Source: Marinicella rhabdoformis
GTDB taxonomy: Bacteria > Pseudomonadota > Gammaproteobacteria > Xanthomonadales > Marinicellaceae
Reading direction: 5' to 3'
Length of the DNA: 64,000 nucleotides
Assembly (NCBI RefSeq): GCF_009671245.1
Contig: NZ_VTFS01000001.1
Span: forward strand, 1,089,914 to 1,153,913
Shown here: positions 62,481 to 64,000 of the stretch, in pieces
Numbering within the stretch: the first letter of the stretch is position 1
Layout: each line of letters starts with the position of its first letter
Translations under genes and position numbers: made by a program
The notes under the pieces: generated by a model
Told to the model about the DNA's origin: nothing
Database searches by the model: none
The model's input: the letters and a program-made list of their open reading frames with translations, nothing else

Positions 62481-63384
62481 CTTCTCCATTAGCAAAGGCC
62501 TTCAACTTTGTAAGCACCAATGCCACATCTTTTTTAACTCCTGGCATGTGGTTTTTTTCAAACCATTCAAAAAATGGCATGCCACAATCATTCGGTGTTT
62601 GGTAACAACTTTCTGCTATGATTCCACTGGTTGGCCCACATAAACCATCGGCATCCCAATGACATATCATGTGATCAAATGCCAACTGGGTGACTCTGTG
62701 CTGATAACTTTTATTACGGGTTCCCAACCATTGCCCATAATTGAATGTATTATCTATCCCTGTATTTTGCAATGACAACTGTAACCAATGTGCTTTTTGA
62801 CTTCTCAGGGCTAAGCGCACCAGCACTGTTGCTTTTTCACGCCTTTCTGCAAAAGGAATAGATCTCAGTGCTTTCACTTTTTCCCCCCATTCAGATGTGG
62901 CAGGTATCCAGTCCATAGGCTTCCCAGTAAAACTGCTGACCAACACATGTGGGTGTTTATTTCTTTTCGCAGCACAATGCTTTTTATATTGTTCATCCCA
63001 TGCGGTGTTCTTTATCTTCCCTTCTAATTCCGTTCTCAAAAAACCACGCGTGAACATTTCACAATACATCAATTGATCCATTTGCATGGTGGTTTCAATA
63101 TATGGGTCTTCACTGTACTCAGGTGTGGCAATTTCTTTCATTACCATTTCAAGTCGGTATTCTTGTTCTGATGTCAGTTTCTTTTCTGTTGGTTTTTCTT
63201 GGGGCTGTTTTATTTTTGGTTCTTTGGGTACTTTATTGTTCTCAGTTATTATCTGAGGGTCATTTGATTTAACCTTTTGGCTGGGTTCTTGTGACTTTTT
63301 TAGCCGCACTTTTTCCGGGTATTGAAGTAAAAACCAGATGATCCCCCCTATTAAGACCAAACTCATCCATCCTTTATGTCGCAT
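62470..63384 (-). CDS. A-type membrane-anchored cysteine protein, copy 3
   Basis: Unrecognised protein of 304 residues: anchor MSLVLIGGIIWFLLQY after the start MRHKGW, then a K/P/Q-rich linker (EPSQKVKSNDPQIITENNK), a helical body with cysteines at QLMYCEMF and YKKHCAAK, the WIPATSEWGEKV segment that the first copy also has, and the block C-x7-C-x10-C-x6-C (MICHWDADGLC ... NDCGMPFFEWFEK). HMPGVKKDV near the end matches FMPGMKQDV in copy 2. Both ends overlap B-type neighbours by 11 nt. Part of an alternating A/B series that continues past the window end. Confidence 0.74.
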   Translation of the reverse strand: MRHKGWMSLVLIGGIIWFLLQYPEKVRLKKSQEPSQKVKSNDPQIITENNKVPKEPKIKQPQEKPTEKKLTSEQEYRLEMVMKEIATPEYSEDPYIETTMQMDQLMYCEMFTRGFLRTELEGKIKNTAWDEQYKKHCAAKRNKHPHVLVSSFTGKPMDWIPATSEWGEKVKALRSIPFAERREKATVLVRLALRSQKAHWLQLSLQNTGIDNTFNYGQWLGTRNKSYQHRVTQLAFDHMICHWDADGLCGPTSGIIAESCYQTPNDCGMPFFEWFEKNHMPGVKKDVALVLTKLKAFANGEDVD

Positions 63385-64000
63385 AGTTGTCTTCCATCCA
63401 TTGATACAAAATCAGCACATCTTCAAGTAAATTTGGAGACATGGCATGATTGAGGTAAAAATCCTGTACCGAAACCTGACACGCCTCTGGCATGTCCAGG
63501 TAATAGCCTAAACACAACTGCATCGCCAAAACACTTTCGGCAGAACAATCATAGCCCAAGCCACACAAATACAAAACCGCTGCTGGTTGTGCCGCCTCAG
63601 CAAAAGTATGAGCTGCTTCAATTCCAAATGATTCCATCATTTGTTCACCCGGCGTTCTCAATGGAAACCCCTGCTCTGATCGATAATAAGAAAAAGACAT
63701 ACCCAGCCTTGAAATATCATTACTCCATTCCGCAGCCAGTTTAACTAACTTAAACACATCTGGGTCATCCCCAATCAAACGCACTTGCAGCTCCATCCAC
63801 TGCTGTAACAATTGTGACCACGCTGCCTGATAAGCTTCGTTTTCAGTGTCATAAATGTTTACCAGTTGATCATCGAGTTTCTTGATTTCTGCCACCAGAA
63901 ACTCATATGAAGCCAAGGCCTCCTGGCTGTCTAAGCTGTTTTCTAAATCATTGATCTCCTCACTTAACGCCCTCATTTCACTATATATACTGGACTTTTC
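63374..64000 (-). CDS. B-type membrane-anchored cysteine protein, copy 3 (partial)
   Basis: C-terminal 208 residues of a B-type protein; the frame stays open to the window edge, so the N-terminal half with the expected membrane anchor lies outside. An internal ATG at 63976 is not a credible start, since the other B copies extend about 230 residues further. Visible: a helical stretch with acidic and Q residues (EINDLENSLDSQEALASYEF), RTPGEQMMESFGIEAAH (the other copies have TPGERML or TPSSKFM here), and the block C-x5-C-x10-C-x10-C (YLCGLGYDC ... MPEACQVS). Its stop overlaps the A gene at 62470-63384 by 11 nt. Confidence 0.75.
   Translation of the reverse strand, partial: EKSSIYSEMRALSEEINDLENSLDSQEALASYEFLVAEIKKLDDQLVNIYDTENEAYQAAWSQLLQQWMELQVRLIGDDPDVFKLVKLAAEWSNDISRLGMSFSYYRSEQGFPLRTPGEQMMESFGIEAAHTFAEAAQPAAVLYLCGLGYDCSAESVLAMQLCLGYYLDMPEACQVSVQDFYLNHAMSPNLLEDVLILYQWMEDNYAT

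Overview
The window is a 64 kb piece of a gammaproteobacterial chromosome. GC content is moderate to low, genes are densely packed, and many products are exported. The combination of NhaB, class Ia ribonucleotide reductase, the pal-cpoB-queE-queC block, PaaZ, very large periplasmic-propeller sensor kinases and secreted propeller proteins suggests a marine, Marinicella-like member of the Lysobacterales-type lineages. That taxonomic placement is inference from gene content only.

Layout. 1-3.7 kb: an exported lipoprotein, glnA, mscL, a free-methionine-sulfoxide reductase (msrC) and a small membrane-associated protein. 3.7-12.2 kb: two adjacent paralogous hybrid sensor kinases of about 1430 residues, translationally coupled. 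12.3-15.4 kb: a DUF4442 thioesterase-like protein, PaaZ and a PlsC-type acyltransferase. 15.5-20.2 kb: pal, cpoB, queE, queC and a MOSC protein in a compressed operon, meeting a convergent YeiH-type transporter. 20.2-25 kb: a DMT exporter, a secreted FG-GAP protein and nhaB. 25-30.8 kb: a 1464-residue secreted propeller protein and two related small secreted proteins. 31-38.7 kb: regulator/target modules (WYL regulator with VOC protein; CadC-like regulator with esterase and PD40 protein; membrane AraC regulator with DUF2306 protein). 39-42.7 kb: an AT-rich accessory patch of small lipoproteins and exported proteins, with a truncated ribbon-helix-helix gene and an inverted-repeat element. 42.7-58 kb: core metabolism, with nrdA/nrdB, a MATE pump, a nucleoside-diphosphate-sugar-epimerase-like reductase, yjjG, an OPT transporter, two tandem zinc-ribbon proteins, a speD-speE-ornithine decarboxylase operon and acs.

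The last 6 kb (58.07-64 kb, minus strand, running off the window end) is the most unusual region. Two unrecognised gene types alternate, B-A-B-A-B-A. A products are about 300 residues and B products about 440. Each has an N-terminal membrane anchor and a predicted exported body, and A and B share a four-cysteine C-terminal signature plus an N-terminal cysteine pair. With the starts chosen here, all five junctions overlap by exactly 11 nucleotides. It looks like a tandemly amplified two-component envelope system with tightly coupled translation; its function cannot be told from the sequence.

No tRNA, rRNA, CRISPR array, intact insertion sequence or replication origin was recognised.
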